From an uncultured Eubacteriales bacterium (lineage in GTDB: Bacteria; Bacillota; Clostridia; Oscillospirales; Acutalibacteraceae), in the NCBI GenBank assembly GCA_934647945.1, contig CAKUFK010000005.1:1-64000 (forward strand): a stretch of DNA of 64,000 nucleotides, written 5' to 3'. The notes under the pieces were generated by a model that saw only the letters and a list, made by a program, of their open reading frames with translations, was not told the DNA's origin and did not search any database. Positions 24,774 through 32,784 of the stretch are shown here, in pieces. Position numbers and translations under genes: made by a program. The first letter of the stretch is position 1. Each line of letters starts with the position of its first letter.

Positions 24774-25913
24774 TCAGGGCTTCGGGCGCGGGAAGCCGCC
24801 GGTCAGGCCCTCCTGTTCCATCAGGGATTTCATCACCGTCATATCGGCAGAAACGTCCCGCATATCGTCCTGCATCAGGCCGTCCAGCAGGTTGGAAAAG
24901 GCCTGCACCACGGTGTCCACCGTGCCCTCGATCTGGGCACGGGTCTCGTCCAGATGCTTTCCCTGGACCGGCTGGCCACTGAAGGATTTGTACGCCTCGA
25001 GCAGACGGAGGGTGGTGGGCAGATAGTAGTTGAGAAACCGCCGGATCTCGGGCAGCTTCGCCGGGTGCGCCTCAACATAAGCGAAGATGGCGGCGGCGAC
25101 CTCATCCAGGCGGTCGAGGCTCCTGGAAATCGCCTCCCCCGGGATCTCGTCGTTGCAGGCCCGGATCCGGTCGAGGAGACGCCGGCCCTCTGCAATGACG
25201 CTTTGGGCTTCGTCGGAGGGCGCCGTCGTCTCGGGCGCGGTTTTTTTCTTTCGTCCGGCCTCCTCGTCCCGTTTTTGCCGGGCTGCGAGATAATAGCGGT
25301 AGGTCTCGTCGTCCAGCATCAGGCAGGTGCCCTCGTCGTCGACACGGGCGCCGGGGAAGAGGCCCAGCCCAATCATACGGCGCAGATCCCTCGCGACAAA
25401 GCGGGGCCTCTTGCCCACCGCGGAGGCCAGAACGCCGACCGGGCAGAAGGCGCTGTCCCCCAGCTCCTCCCGATAGCGCAGATATCGCTGTGCTCGCCGG
25501 CGGAGCGCGCCGCCGCCCAGCATCATGCCGCCGAATACGGCCAGAAGGGGCAGAAACACCCCGATTCCCAGCCCCATAAAAGGCAGGATACGGTCGGAAG
25601 TCAGCGCCAAAACGCTGGAGATCAGGGCGGTCAAGGCGGCAGCGCCGAACCCGATGGCCCCGAACACCAGCAAAAGCGTACCCGCCGTCCGGCCAGGCGC
25701 CCGGGTCTTCGTTTTGCGGGGCGGTACAGCCGGCGGAGGGGCGGGCGGCGTCTGCGGGGCATAGCCGCTGAATTCGTTTTTGAACGCGGTCTGAATTTCA
25801 TGGACCGTATTTTGAATCGTACCTTGAATCTCCCGGAATTCCCGGGAGCTCAGCGCCCGGCTGACCGTGTCGCTGATCTGGTCGCCAATCCGGCGCCAAT
25901 CCGAATTGTCCAT
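24774..25913 (-). CDS. XpaC-like protein (5-bromo-4-chloroindolyl phosphate hydrolysis family)
   Basis: A 379-residue protein. The N-terminal ~85 residues are polar and hydrophilic, followed by a short Pro/Lys/Arg-rich linker and two hydrophobic membrane segments (about 95-145). The C-terminal cytoplasmic part (about 240-379) resembles the XpaC family. Members were first noted for hydrolysis of the indolyl phosphate dye; the true role is unsettled, and they often accompany TelA-like proteins, which I do not see here. The ATG at 25913 has GGAGGAACCAG upstream; the longer frame is rejected. Confidence 0.75.
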   Translation of the reverse strand: MDNSDWRRIGDQISDTVSRALSSREFREIQGTIQNTVHEIQTAFKNEFSGYAPQTPPAPPPAVPPRKTKTRAPGRTAGTLLLVFGAIGFGAAALTALISSVLALTSDRILPFMGLGIGVFLPLLAVFGGMMLGGGALRRRAQRYLRYREELGDSAFCPVGVLASAVGKRPRFVARDLRRMIGLGLFPGARVDDEGTCLMLDDETYRYYLAARQKRDEEAGRKKKTAPETTAPSDEAQSVIAEGRRLLDRIRACNDEIPGEAISRSLDRLDEVAAAIFAYVEAHPAKLPEIRRFLNYYLPTTLRLLEAYKSFSGQPVQGKHLDETRAQIEGTVDTVVQAFSNLLDGLMQDDMRDVSADMTVMKSLMEQEGLTGGFPRPKP

Positions 25914-26132
25914 CTGGTTCCTCCATAGCCGGGCTACCGGCTTATTCTCGTTATGGTACCGGCGACACACCCGCCGGAAACTGGTTTCATTATAGCCGAT
26001 TTTCCGGCGCAGTACAAGCGGATGATCCCGGATCTGGCCGGGAAAATGTGTAAAGCCCAAATGGAAAGCGGGCGGGTTCTCCTGAAAAAGGGAGGGAATG
26101 GTTCCCATCCGACAGTTTCCAACGCCTTTCGG

Positions 26133-26161
26133 TTGCAATCCTCCCCGATTCTCCGTACAAT
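26133..26161 (+). promoter_or_regulatory. Promoter of the 78-residue protein gene
   Basis: TTGCAA (26133-26138), 17-bp spacer, TACAAT (26156-26161), about 45 bp before the ATG at 26205. Confidence 0.7.
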
Positions 26162-26204
26162 ACAAATCAGAACCCGGAATATCCGGACAAAAGGAGGATT
26201 ATCC

Positions 26205-26441
26205 ATGGAAAAAATCATCCGGAAAAAGGTCTATAATACCGAAACCGCCGAGCTGGTGGCCAGCCGGGCTTTCAGCTATTACGGCGATCCCGCCGGCTAC
26301 GAGGAAAGGCTGTATCTCACCCCCGAGGGCTTCTATTTCCTCTATGGTATCGGCGGGGAGGCGTCCCCCTATCCGGAACCCGCGATCAAGGCGGTGTCCA
26401 AGTCCGCCGCGCAGCTCTGGCAGGAAGAGCCGGAGGCCTGA
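26205..26441 (+). CDS. Small conserved protein of unknown function
   Basis: A 78-residue protein starting MEKIIRKKVYNTETAEL, after AAAAGGAGGATTATCC. Proteins with the same opening (a Lys/Arg-rich start, then YNTETAx-(L/V)-(V/A), a Tyr-rich middle and an LT-x-EG-x-(Y/F)-F stretch) are common as small orphan genes in Firmicutes and their mobile elements; this is from memory, not from a search. It has its own promoter and terminator and lies between genes of opposite orientation, so it is a single-gene unit. The function is unknown. Confidence 0.8.
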   Translation: MEKIIRKKVYNTETAELVASRAFSYYGDPAGYEERLYLTPEGFYFLYGIGGEASPYPEPAIKAVSKSAAQLWQEEPEA

Positions 26442-26454
26442 ACCGGCACGCGCC

Positions 26455-26488
26455 AAAAGAAGGGCAAGCAACGCTTGCCCTTCTTTTT
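26455..26488 (+). terminator. Terminator of the 78-residue gene
   Basis: AAAAGAAGGGCAAGC (26455-26469) pairs with GCTTGCCCTTCTTTT (26473-26487), loop of 3, T6 tail. The A-run on the left allows it to serve the convergent GNAT gene too. Confidence 0.9.
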
Positions 26489-27682
26489 TCAACTCTTTTT
26501 TTCGGCCCACTGGCCGGGAAAGCGTTGTTTTTCCAGCGGCGGGAACCGCCGGTCATAGGCGGCGGCCGCTTCCGGCGACAGATCATGGAAGACCGCCGCC
26601 TCATAGAATGTTCCGTGGACATCCGCCAGCCCCCCAGGGACGAGCTCGATCGCCATGAACGCGTCGGAAGTTTCCCCTTCCGGCGTGGTGATGCCGAACC
26701 GGCCGCAGGGCCGGAACCCCAGCCGGGGATAGTAGTCCGGTTCGCCATAGATCACGACACCGGGATACCCGGCCCCTGCCGCCAGGGGAAGAGTCTCCCC
26801 AAGCAGCCGCTCCCCGATCCCCCGGCCCTGCCAGGCGGGATCCACGCACAGCGGCCCGAAGGTCAGGACCGGATGAACGGCCGCCCCGTCCCGGATCTGC
26901 GATTCGGAATACAGGATGCAGCCGACGATCCGGCCCTCCACCACCGCGACCCGGCTGAGCTCCGGCCGGTAAGCCGGAGAGGAACGGAGTTTGTGAACCA
27001 GGAAATGTTCGTCGCATCCGGGGCGGTACCGGTTCCAGAAAGCCCGACGGGTCATGGCCTCGGTTTCGAACCACTCCTCCGGGCGTTCCTCCCGGACGGT
27101 GATCTTGTCCGGGGAGAGCCGTTCCGGCTTGTTCCGGAACCAGCCCAGCTCGAGACGGACTTCCTTTCTGTCGAGGTCGTCGTTCCGGTAGCAGCAAGCG
27201 TCGAATCCGGTCAGGGTCAAACCCTCGTGCAGATAAAAACCGATTGCGTTCGCGTTGCAGGATTGGGTTTCCAATATCACTGCCCGGCGGCGCTCCCGTC
27301 CCGCCTGCTCCTTGGCGAGATTCAGCAGGGCGCGCCCGATACCCTGCCCGCGGAGCTCCTCCGCAACCCAGAGCTCGGTTACCCGCAGGCGATTGGACCA
27401 GGTTTCGGGGCAGGTTTCGATCGCCGCGAGCAGCTCTTTGTCCCGGACAATCCCCCAGGCGAAGGCGCCCTCATAATACTCCGCGTAAAGCCTGTCGGGA
27501 AAGTCGTATTCCTCCGGCGTGTGCTCGATAGGGGGTCGGGCCGGCGTCTTTCGAAAGGAGGCCGCGAACCCGTCCGCCGTCCGGTCCACCCGCACGTCGT
27601 AATAACTGTCCGATGTATACCGCATGGGCAGGATATACCCCTGCCACCGCTCCTTCGGCAGATGCTCGATAGTATAGGCCAT
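26489..27682 (-). CDS. Protein with two fused GNAT acetyltransferase domains
   Basis: The 397-residue product holds two acetyl-CoA-binding GNAT units. The first (about 60-165) carries LRGQGIGRALL; the second (about 195-345), of YhbS type, carries the acetyl-CoA motif WQGRGIGERLL and the ending GFRPCGRFGI. Tandem GNAT proteins are known, and one domain may be inactive. The acceptor substrate cannot be predicted. ATG 27682 follows AAGGAAGGGAATC. It starts a minus-strand unit of one gene that ends at the shared terminator. Confidence 0.85.
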   Translation of the reverse strand: MAYTIEHLPKERWQGYILPMRYTSDSYYDVRVDRTADGFAASFRKTPARPPIEHTPEEYDFPDRLYAEYYEGAFAWGIVRDKELLAAIETCPETWSNRLRVTELWVAEELRGQGIGRALLNLAKEQAGRERRRAVILETQSCNANAIGFYLHEGLTLTGFDACCYRNDDLDRKEVRLELGWFRNKPERLSPDKITVREERPEEWFETEAMTRRAFWNRYRPGCDEHFLVHKLRSSPAYRPELSRVAVVEGRIVGCILYSESQIRDGAAVHPVLTFGPLCVDPAWQGRGIGERLLGETLPLAAGAGYPGVVIYGEPDYYPRLGFRPCGRFGITTPEGETSDAFMAIELVPGGLADVHGTFYEAAVFHDLSPEAAAAYDRRFPPLEKQRFPGQWAEKKS

Positions 27683-27713
27683 GTTGATTCCCTTCCTTAG
27701 CGGCCCCGCCCGG

Positions 27714-27941
27714 TCAGCGCCGAGGGGGCGGATAGGGGGTCGGGTCGTTGGTCCTGTCCAGCAAATAGTCAATGCTGACATGATAATAGTCGGAAAGCTT
27801 TATAAGAAGTTCGGCCGTCCAGGCGATCTTTCCATTTTCGTATTGTGAATACGTGTTTTGCGCCATTCCCAGCAATTCCCCTAATGTCTTTTGAGATACA
27901 TCCTTATCTTCGCGCAAAGCGCGTATATGATGAAACAGCAT
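27714..27941 (-). CDS. Small XRE-family helix-turn-helix regulator
   Basis: A 75-residue single-domain protein with the Cro/CI-type helix-turn-helix (LREDKDVSQKTLGELLGMAQNTYSQYENGK, residues about 8-37) and a short tail ending in Pro and Arg. The ATG at 27941 follows GGGGTGAT. It is divergent from the 76-residue gene at 28035; the shared region has TCCAGAT/ATCTGGA repeats, so it probably controls itself and its neighbour. This is inference. Confidence 0.85.
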   Translation of the reverse strand: MLFHHIRALREDKDVSQKTLGELLGMAQNTYSQYENGKIAWTAELLIKLSDYYHVSIDYLLDRTNDPTPYPPPRR

Positions 27942-27976
27942 ATGCTTATCACCCCATACCCAGTATGGGACATCCG

Positions 27977-28027
27977 GAATCCAGATGTTGCATTTTATCT
28001 GGAATTCAGATATAATGCATCTGAGGT
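27977..28027. promoter_or_regulatory. Promoter and operator-like repeats between the XRE gene and its neighbour
   Basis: The plus-strand promoter is TTGCAT (27988-27993), 17-bp spacer, TATAAT (28011-28016). Overlapping it are TCCAGAT (27980-27986) with ATCTGGA (27997-28003), and CAGAT (28007-28011) with ATCTG (28019-28023). A repressor bound there would block the -35 and the spacer. Confidence 0.6.
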
Positions 28028-28034
28028 GAACAGA

Positions 28035-28265
28035 ATGGAGATTCATGAGGAGCTGTTATGCCGGGATATTGGCCGGTATATTTTATCCCATTTGCAGGTG
28101 CTTCCCTTCCAAGCTGCCGACGTGGAAAGCAAGGCCATATCCTTATTGCGGGATATCCAGGCGGTTATACAGGACATGGAGCGCAGTGATTTTGAGATGG
28201 TGGAAGATATTATCACTCTGTTTGAAGAATATGGACTGGACGCGGGTGTCCGGCACGATTTTTAG
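28035..28265 (+). CDS. Uncharacterised 76-residue protein, divergent partner of the XRE gene
   Basis: A short acidic, mostly helical protein (MEIHEELLCRDIGRYILSHL...) with no signal peptide or membrane segment and no family I recognise. The ATG at 28035 follows GAGGTGAACA and lies about 20 bp past the -10 of a good promoter. The length and the shared operator region with the XRE gene suggest a small regulatory pair. It ends 6 bp before the convergent YitT gene. Confidence 0.75.
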   Translation: MEIHEELLCRDIGRYILSHLQVLPFQAADVESKAISLLRDIQAVIQDMERSDFEMVEDIITLFEEYGLDAGVRHDF

Positions 28266-28271
28266 AGGATC

Positions 28272-29153
28272 TTATTTTTTCTCTTCCGGGGTTTTGAACC
28301 CCTCGCCGAGCACCTCATCGGTGGACACCACGATTAGGAAGGCACCGGGATCGATATCCATGACGAGGCTGCGCAGCTGGTACATTTCGCTGCGCCGCAC
28401 CGCGCAGAGCAGCACCCGCCGCTCCCCGCCGGTATAGGCGCCGGTGGCGTTGAGCATGGTGACGCCCCGTTCCATCCGGTCGAGCACCGCGTCGGCGATT
28501 TCCCGCTCCTTTTTGCTCATGATGAGGAGCATTTTGCCCTTGTCCCCGCCGTAAACCAGCGCGTCCATCAGGCTGGTCGAAACAAAGATGAGAACCATCG
28601 CATACAGTGCGGATTCCACGTTGCGGTAGACCAGGGCCGACGCCGCGACCACCAGGGCGTCCACCAGCAGGATCAAACGCCCGATGGGGATGTGGCGAAA
28701 CTTGCGCTCTAATAACCGGGCAACCACCTCGGTGCCGCCGGTGGTCGCGCCCCGCATGTAGATCAGGCCCAGACCCGCTCCGGCCAGCACCCCACCGAAC
28801 AGGGCGACCAGCATCCGGTCCCCCCGGAAGGGGGGCAGAAAGGGCGCGGCGGCGTCGATGACGACCGATGAGAGCACCGTAACGATGAGGGTGCGTATGG
28901 TAAAGGCTTTGCCCAGCCGGAACCACGAGGCGATCAGCAGGGGCAGATTGATGACCAGGATCATGGTGCCGATCGGCAGCCCCCAGGCGAAATTGAACAG
29001 GGTGGCCACACCGGTCACGCCCCCCGGGGCGATCTGGTTGGGGGCGGTAAAGATGTTCACCGACAAGGCGTACAGCACACTGCCGAGCAGATAAAACAGG
29101 CCGTCGAGCGCTGTGCGCTTCCAAATCCCCTTGCTGCGCGTTTTTTTCATCAT
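28272..29153 (-). CDS. YitT family membrane protein
   Basis: A 293-residue integral membrane protein of the YitT/DUF161 family with about five or six hydrophobic segments in the first 200 residues, followed by the soluble DUF2179 domain (about 215-285). The Gly-rich GGVTGVATL and RGATTGGTE motifs are typical. The function is not established for any member. ATG 29153 follows AAAGGAC. It lies 55 bp downstream of the Mini-III gene and may share its transcript. Confidence 0.9.
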   Translation of the reverse strand: MMKKTRSKGIWKRTALDGLFYLLGSVLYALSVNIFTAPNQIAPGGVTGVATLFNFAWGLPIGTMILVINLPLLIASWFRLGKAFTIRTLIVTVLSSVVIDAAAPFLPPFRGDRMLVALFGGVLAGAGLGLIYMRGATTGGTEVVARLLERKFRHIPIGRLILLVDALVVAASALVYRNVESALYAMVLIFVSTSLMDALVYGGDKGKMLLIMSKKEREIADAVLDRMERGVTMLNATGAYTGGERRVLLCAVRRSEMYQLRSLVMDIDPGAFLIVVSTDEVLGEGFKTPEEKK

Positions 29154-29208
29154 CAGGACCGTCCTTTCCCGCCCCGTGTCCAGCGGGACACAGAGGCATC
29201 GCACGGCC

Positions 29209-29601
29209 TTATCCGGCAGTCTCCCCGATCGCCGTCATCGCCTCGTCGAAAAGCTCCCGCAGCCGTGCCGTCTCCCCACTCAGATAGAGATAGCCGAACA
29301 GGGCTTCCAGCCCCGTCGCCTTATGATACGCCCCGTCGGTCCGGGCCGTGCGGGCGTTGCGTCCCCGCCGGTAGACCGCCGCTTCCCGCTCGGTCAGGAG
29401 GGGGAGCAGCCGGTCGGCCGCGACGGCCTGGGCCTCCGCCCGCACCTGCTCCACCGCCAGCGTATGTAGGTCCCGGACACGGCCCCCCTGCCGGAGCAGC
29501 CGTTCCCGGACCATCAGCTCATACACCCCGTCCCCGATATACGCGAGATTCAGGGAGCTGATCTCCCCCAGGGCTTTTTTGTCGTTTTGCAACGGCTCCA
29601 T
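29209..29601 (-). CDS. mrnC: Mini-ribonuclease 3
   Basis: A 130-residue protein that is the catalytic domain of RNase III without its double-stranded RNA-binding part. In B. subtilis it matures 23S rRNA. The metal-binding signature LAYIGDGVYELMVR is at about residues 18-31, and the second acidic motif is in EALFGYLYL. I place the start at 29601, where GAGG precedes by 6 nt; the upstream ATG at 29613 (134 aa) has AGG too close. It lies 54 bp downstream of obgE, in a minus-strand cluster. Confidence 0.88.
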   Translation of the reverse strand: MEPLQNDKKALGEISSLNLAYIGDGVYELMVRERLLRQGGRVRDLHTLAVEQVRAEAQAVAADRLLPLLTEREAAVYRRGRNARTARTDGAYHKATGLEALFGYLYLSGETARLRELFDEAMTAIGETAG

Positions 29602-29655
29602 TTGTCGCCTCATCCTATACTATACGTTCCTATCCCATGGAATATTCCGGCCGGA

Positions 29656-30924
29656 TTATTCCATATAGTCGAATTCAAATCCATATATACTCACCGTATC
29701 GCCTTCTTGGACGCCGGACCGCACCAGGGCGTCGATCACGCCGGTGGAACGGAGCACCCGCTGGAAATACTGCAGACCTTCGGTATCCCGGATATCGGTG
29801 GTTTGGAACAGCCGCTCCAGCCATTCCGCCTCGACAAAAAACACACCGTCTTCCTCCGTGACCGCGACCTCCCGTGTCCCCTCCGGAAGCTCCGGGGCCG
29901 GCTCGGGCTCGGCCTCAAAGCGGCGGATGGGCGGCAGCTCCGCCAGCAGGGCGGCGCAGCGGTTGGTCAGCTCTCGGGTGCCGTGGGCGATCGCCGCCAT
30001 CATAGGGAAGTACTCATACCCCTTCTCCCGCATGGCGGCGGCGAAGGCTTCCTGCTGCTCTTCGGATGCCAGATCACATTTGTTCCCCGCCACCAGCATA
30101 GGCCGGGACGCGAGCTCGGGGTTGAAAGCGGCGAGCTCCCGGTTCAGCACATCAAAATCCTGGAGGGGATCCCGCCCCTCGCTGCCCGCGATATCCACCA
30201 CATGCACGAGCAGGCGGCAGCGCTCGACATGGCGCAGAAAATCGTGGCCCAGGCCGACCCCCTCGCTCGCCCCCTCGATCACGCCGGGGATATCCGCCAT
30301 GACGAAAGAGGCCTCGGCTCCCGTCCGCACCACCCCCAGCACGGGAGTCAGGGTGGTAAAGGGATAGTTGGCGATCTGGGGCTTGGCTTCGCTGACGACC
30401 GAGACGAGGGTGGACTTGCCCACGTTCGGGAAGCCTACCAGCCCCACGTCGGCCAGCAGTTTGAGTTCCAGGCGGAGTTCCAGCGTCTCACCCGGCACGC
30501 CCGGTTTGGAAAACCGGGGCACCTGCCTCGTCGGGGTGGCGAAATGGGCGTTGCCCCAGCCGCCCCGCCCGCCTTTGGCCGCGACGAAGGGCTCGTCCGA
30601 CGAAACGTCGGCGATCAGCCGTCCGGTTTGGTTGTCGTAAAGCAGGGTGCCGCGGGGCACCTTAATCACGCAGTCCGCCCCGGCCCGGCCGAAGCAGCGG
30701 TTCGCCCCGCCGTTCTGCCCCGGTTCCGCGGCGTATTTCCGCTTATACCGGAAATCCGACAGGGTATTCAGGCCGTCGTCGGCCACGAATACCACGTTGC
30801 CGCCCCGGCCGCCGTCGCCCCCGTCCGGCCCGCCTGCCGCGACATATTTCTCCCGGCGGAAGCTCACCGCCCCATTGCCGCCGCCGCCGGCCTTGACCGC
30901 GATCACCGCTTTATCGATAAACAT
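29656..30924 (-). CDS. obgE: GTPase ObgE/CgtA
   Basis: An essential GTPase of ribosome assembly and stress control. The 422 residues have the glycine-rich Obg fold (MFIDKAVIAVKAGGGGNGAVSFRREK start), the GTPase domain with P-loop GFPNVGKST near 165-173, DIPGV, GNKCD, and the C-terminal OCT domain (about 345-422) that is found mainly in Firmicutes and relatives. The ATG at 30924 begins the family N-terminus after GGAAGGG; the longer frame to 31041 is not needed. It is separated from rpmA by a terminator, so it may have its own promoter. Confidence 0.96.
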   Translation of the reverse strand: MFIDKAVIAVKAGGGGNGAVSFRREKYVAAGGPDGGDGGRGGNVVFVADDGLNTLSDFRYKRKYAAEPGQNGGANRCFGRAGADCVIKVPRGTLLYDNQTGRLIADVSSDEPFVAAKGGRGGWGNAHFATPTRQVPRFSKPGVPGETLELRLELKLLADVGLVGFPNVGKSTLVSVVSEAKPQIANYPFTTLTPVLGVVRTGAEASFVMADIPGVIEGASEGVGLGHDFLRHVERCRLLVHVVDIAGSEGRDPLQDFDVLNRELAAFNPELASRPMLVAGNKCDLASEEQQEAFAAAMREKGYEYFPMMAAIAHGTRELTNRCAALLAELPPIRRFEAEPEPAPELPEGTREVAVTEEDGVFFVEAEWLERLFQTTDIRDTEGLQYFQRVLRSTGVIDALVRSGVQEGDTVSIYGFEFDYME

Positions 30925-31053
30925 GTCGCACACGTCCCTTCCACCGCGTCCCGCCCTGCGGGACGCGGATTCATCCGTTCTAGTATACACGGTTTCTGCT
31001 GAATTATGGAGGCCTTCCATCCCCGGATCCGGGAATCGCACACGCCCCGCCGT

Positions 31054-31095
31054 AAAAAAACGCCCTGCCGCACGGCGGACCGCACGACAGGACGG
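31054..31095 (-). terminator. Terminator after rpmA
   Basis: Minus-strand hairpin with arms GTCCTGTCGTGCGG and CCGTGCGGCAGGGC (some G-U pairs) and TTTTTTT after it, just past the rpmA stop at 31110. Confidence 0.7.
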
Positions 31096-31109
31096 ATTTT
31101 CTCCTGAAC

Positions 31110-31394
31110 TTACTGCTCGACCGCGTAGACGCTCACACGTTTGCGGTCCTTGCCCATCCGCTCGAACCGGACGGTACCATCCGCTTTGGCGAACAGGGTG
31201 TCGTCGGAGCCGATCCCGACGTTCAGGCCGGGATGGATGTGGGTGCCCCGCTGGCGCACCAGGATATTGCCGGCGAGCACAAACTGTCCGTCGGCACGTT
31301 TGACGCCCAACCGCTTGGATTCGGAATCCCGCCCGTTTTTGGTGGATCCCATTCCTTTTTTATGGGCGAACAGCTGGATGTTTATTTTCAGCAT
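31110..31394 (-). CDS. rpmA: 50S ribosomal protein L27 with cleavable N-terminal extension
   Basis: A 94-residue ribosomal protein near the peptidyl-transferase centre. It has the long N-terminus MLKINIQLFA followed by HKKGMGSTKNGRDS, as in staphylococcal and clostridial L27, where the Prp protease must remove the first nine or ten residues. The cleavage point here would be A10/H11. The prp gene sits directly upstream (4 bp away), so the processing pair is coded together. It is the last gene of rplU-prp-rpmA. Confidence 0.97.
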   Translation of the reverse strand: MLKINIQLFAHKKGMGSTKNGRDSESKRLGVKRADGQFVLAGNILVRQRGTHIHPGLNVGIGSDDTLFAKADGTVRFERMGKDRKRVSVYAVEQ

Positions 31395-31398
31395 GTCG

Positions 31399-31716
31399 TT
31401 ACACCTCCGTAGTCTCTACCTGTAAATATGTGGGATAAGCCTCGAAAAGGCCGATCAGATGGCGGCGCAGCGCGGCCAGAACCGCCCGGCTGCGTTCCCG
31501 GTCCTTCCGGACGACCCAGACGTAGAGGTATCCGTCCTTTTCGCGGACCAACGCCCGGATGCCGGACTCCTCAGTCAAGGTGTTCACAGCCAAAATGGCG
31601 GCCGATGAGACCGCAGCGCAGAGGATATCCCGTCCCGCCGCGTCCAGTCCCGCGTGGCCCCGGATGCAAAAACCGCACGGGGCCCCGTCCTGCGTGAAAA
31701 ACCGCGCCCGAATCAT
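31399..31716 (-). CDS. prp: Ribosomal-processing cysteine protease Prp
   Basis: A 105-residue cysteine protease that trims the N-terminus of L27. The catalytic pair is visible: His21 in RGHAG and Cys33 in DILCAAVSS, as in the known S. aureus enzyme. The ATG overlaps the rplU stop by 4 bp (ATGA), which couples translation. This gene is always found between rplU and rpmA in Firmicutes with extended L27. Confidence 0.94.
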   Translation of the reverse strand: MIRARFFTQDGAPCGFCIRGHAGLDAAGRDILCAAVSSAAILAVNTLTEESGIRALVREKDGYLYVWVVRKDRERSRAVLAALRRHLIGLFEAYPTYLQVETTEV

Positions 31717-32078
31717 GCCTCGGCTTCAGCCTCGGCCGCCGCCTCTGTTTTCGCAGCCCGGGGGGCGCGTGCACGGATCTGCTCGATCTGCACCTTGGTA
31801 TAGGGCTGGCGATGGCCCATTTTACGGCTGCTGCCCTTTTTAGGCCGGTAGGTGAAGACGGTGATCTTTTTCCCCTTGCCCTGCTTGAGGACACGGGCGT
31901 CCACCGAAGCGCCTTTGATATACGGGGCGCCGAGCTTGAGGTCCTTGTCGTTGTGGAGCGCGATCACCTTGTCGAAGGTCACGGCGGTCTCCTCGGAGGC
32001 ATCCAGCTTTTCGATGAAGAGCACATCTCCGCTCTGCACCTTGTACTGCTTGCCGCCGGTTTCAATAATGGCGTACAT
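31713..32078 (-). CDS. rplU: 50S ribosomal protein L21
   Basis: A 121-residue ribosomal protein, with MYAIIETGGKQYKV at the start and GHRQPYTKV near the end. The last 20 or so residues form an Ala/Glu-rich tail (AAKTEAAAEAEAEA), longer than in most L21. It is the first gene of the rplU-prp-rpmA operon, with a strong promoter and a structured leader. Confidence 0.97.
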   Translation of the reverse strand: MYAIIETGGKQYKVQSGDVLFIEKLDASEETAVTFDKVIALHNDKDLKLGAPYIKGASVDARVLKQGKGKKITVFTYRPKKGSSRKMGHRQPYTKVQIEQIRARAPRAAKTEAAAEAEAEA

Positions 32079-32170
32079 ACGGGAACCTGCCTTTTCTTAA
32101 GACTCGCTGCGCACGGGCGGGAGAAAGCCCTCTTCCGGCAGCGCAAACCGCTGCCGCCCGGAACATGCGG
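32079..32170 (-). promoter_or_regulatory. Structured leader of the L21 operon
   Basis: The roughly 90-nt leader contains GGCAGCGGTTTGCGCTGCC and a GGGCGGGAGAAAGCCC-type hairpin. Firmicutes are known to carry an autoregulatory L21 leader at this site; I cannot confirm that this matches that consensus. Confidence 0.4.
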
Positions 32171-32178
32171 CATCCGTC

Positions 32179-32207
32179 AGTATACCACAGCTTTTCCTGT
32201 CTGTCAA
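32179..32207 (-). promoter_or_regulatory. rplU operon promoter
   Basis: Minus-strand TTGACA (32202-32207), 17-bp spacer, TATACT (32179-32184). Confidence 0.88.
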
Positions 32208-32234
32208 CGGGTTTGTGCGGAAATCTTCCCCGCA

Positions 32235-32627
32235 TCAGGACCGCTTCCGTGCCTCCGCCTTTTCCCCGAAGGAGGACAGCCGCACACTCTGCCGTTCCAT
32301 CGACCCCTCTCCGATTTTGCCGCTTTCGTCGCTGGCCTCCACCCGGTAGGTAAAGCGCCGCCCGTCGGTGGCGAGAAGGGTGGCCGTCACCTGGATCCGG
32401 GCCCCTTCGGGGGTCGGCGCGAGATGCGCCACCTCTACCCGGGTACCCACGGTGGTGATCCCTTCACCGAAGGCTGGCTGTACCAGCCGCATGCAGGCGT
32501 TTTCCATGCAGGCGATGAGCGCGGGCGTGGCGAGAACCGGCACCATCCCGCTGCCCATCTGCACCGCGAGCATCTCCTTTGTGACCGTCCATTCCCGTTT
32601 TTCCTGTCTGCCAACGAATTCCTGCAT
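32235..32627 (-). CDS. Hot-dog thioesterase, FlK-like family
   Basis: A 130-residue hot-dog protein related to fluoroacetyl-CoA thioesterase-like enzymes. The three conserved catalytic positions are present: the Thr in ATPALI, the Glu in CMENAC and the His in VAHLAPTP. Substrates for Firmicute members are mostly unknown acyl-CoAs; fluoroacetate resistance should not be assumed. ATG 32627 is the natural start; the frame extends upstream to 32741 with no ribosome site. It stands between rplU and a divergent acyltransferase gene. Confidence 0.8.
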   Translation of the reverse strand: MQEFVGRQEKREWTVTKEMLAVQMGSGMVPVLATPALIACMENACMRLVQPAFGEGITTVGTRVEVAHLAPTPEGARIQVTATLLATDGRRFTYRVEASDESGKIGEGSMERQSVRLSSFGEKAEARKRS

Positions 32628-32784
32628 CGTCCTTTTCCGCCTTTCGTTTATCAAGATTCTGTAAACTTTCCGTTTTTCTCTCGCGGGAAAGAAGAAACTA
32701 TGATAAAATATGATTTTGCCGGGCGTTTTACCCGGAACCACCTATCCGCCGCCGTTTTCATTCCGCAAAAGGAGGAGGCCCGCC

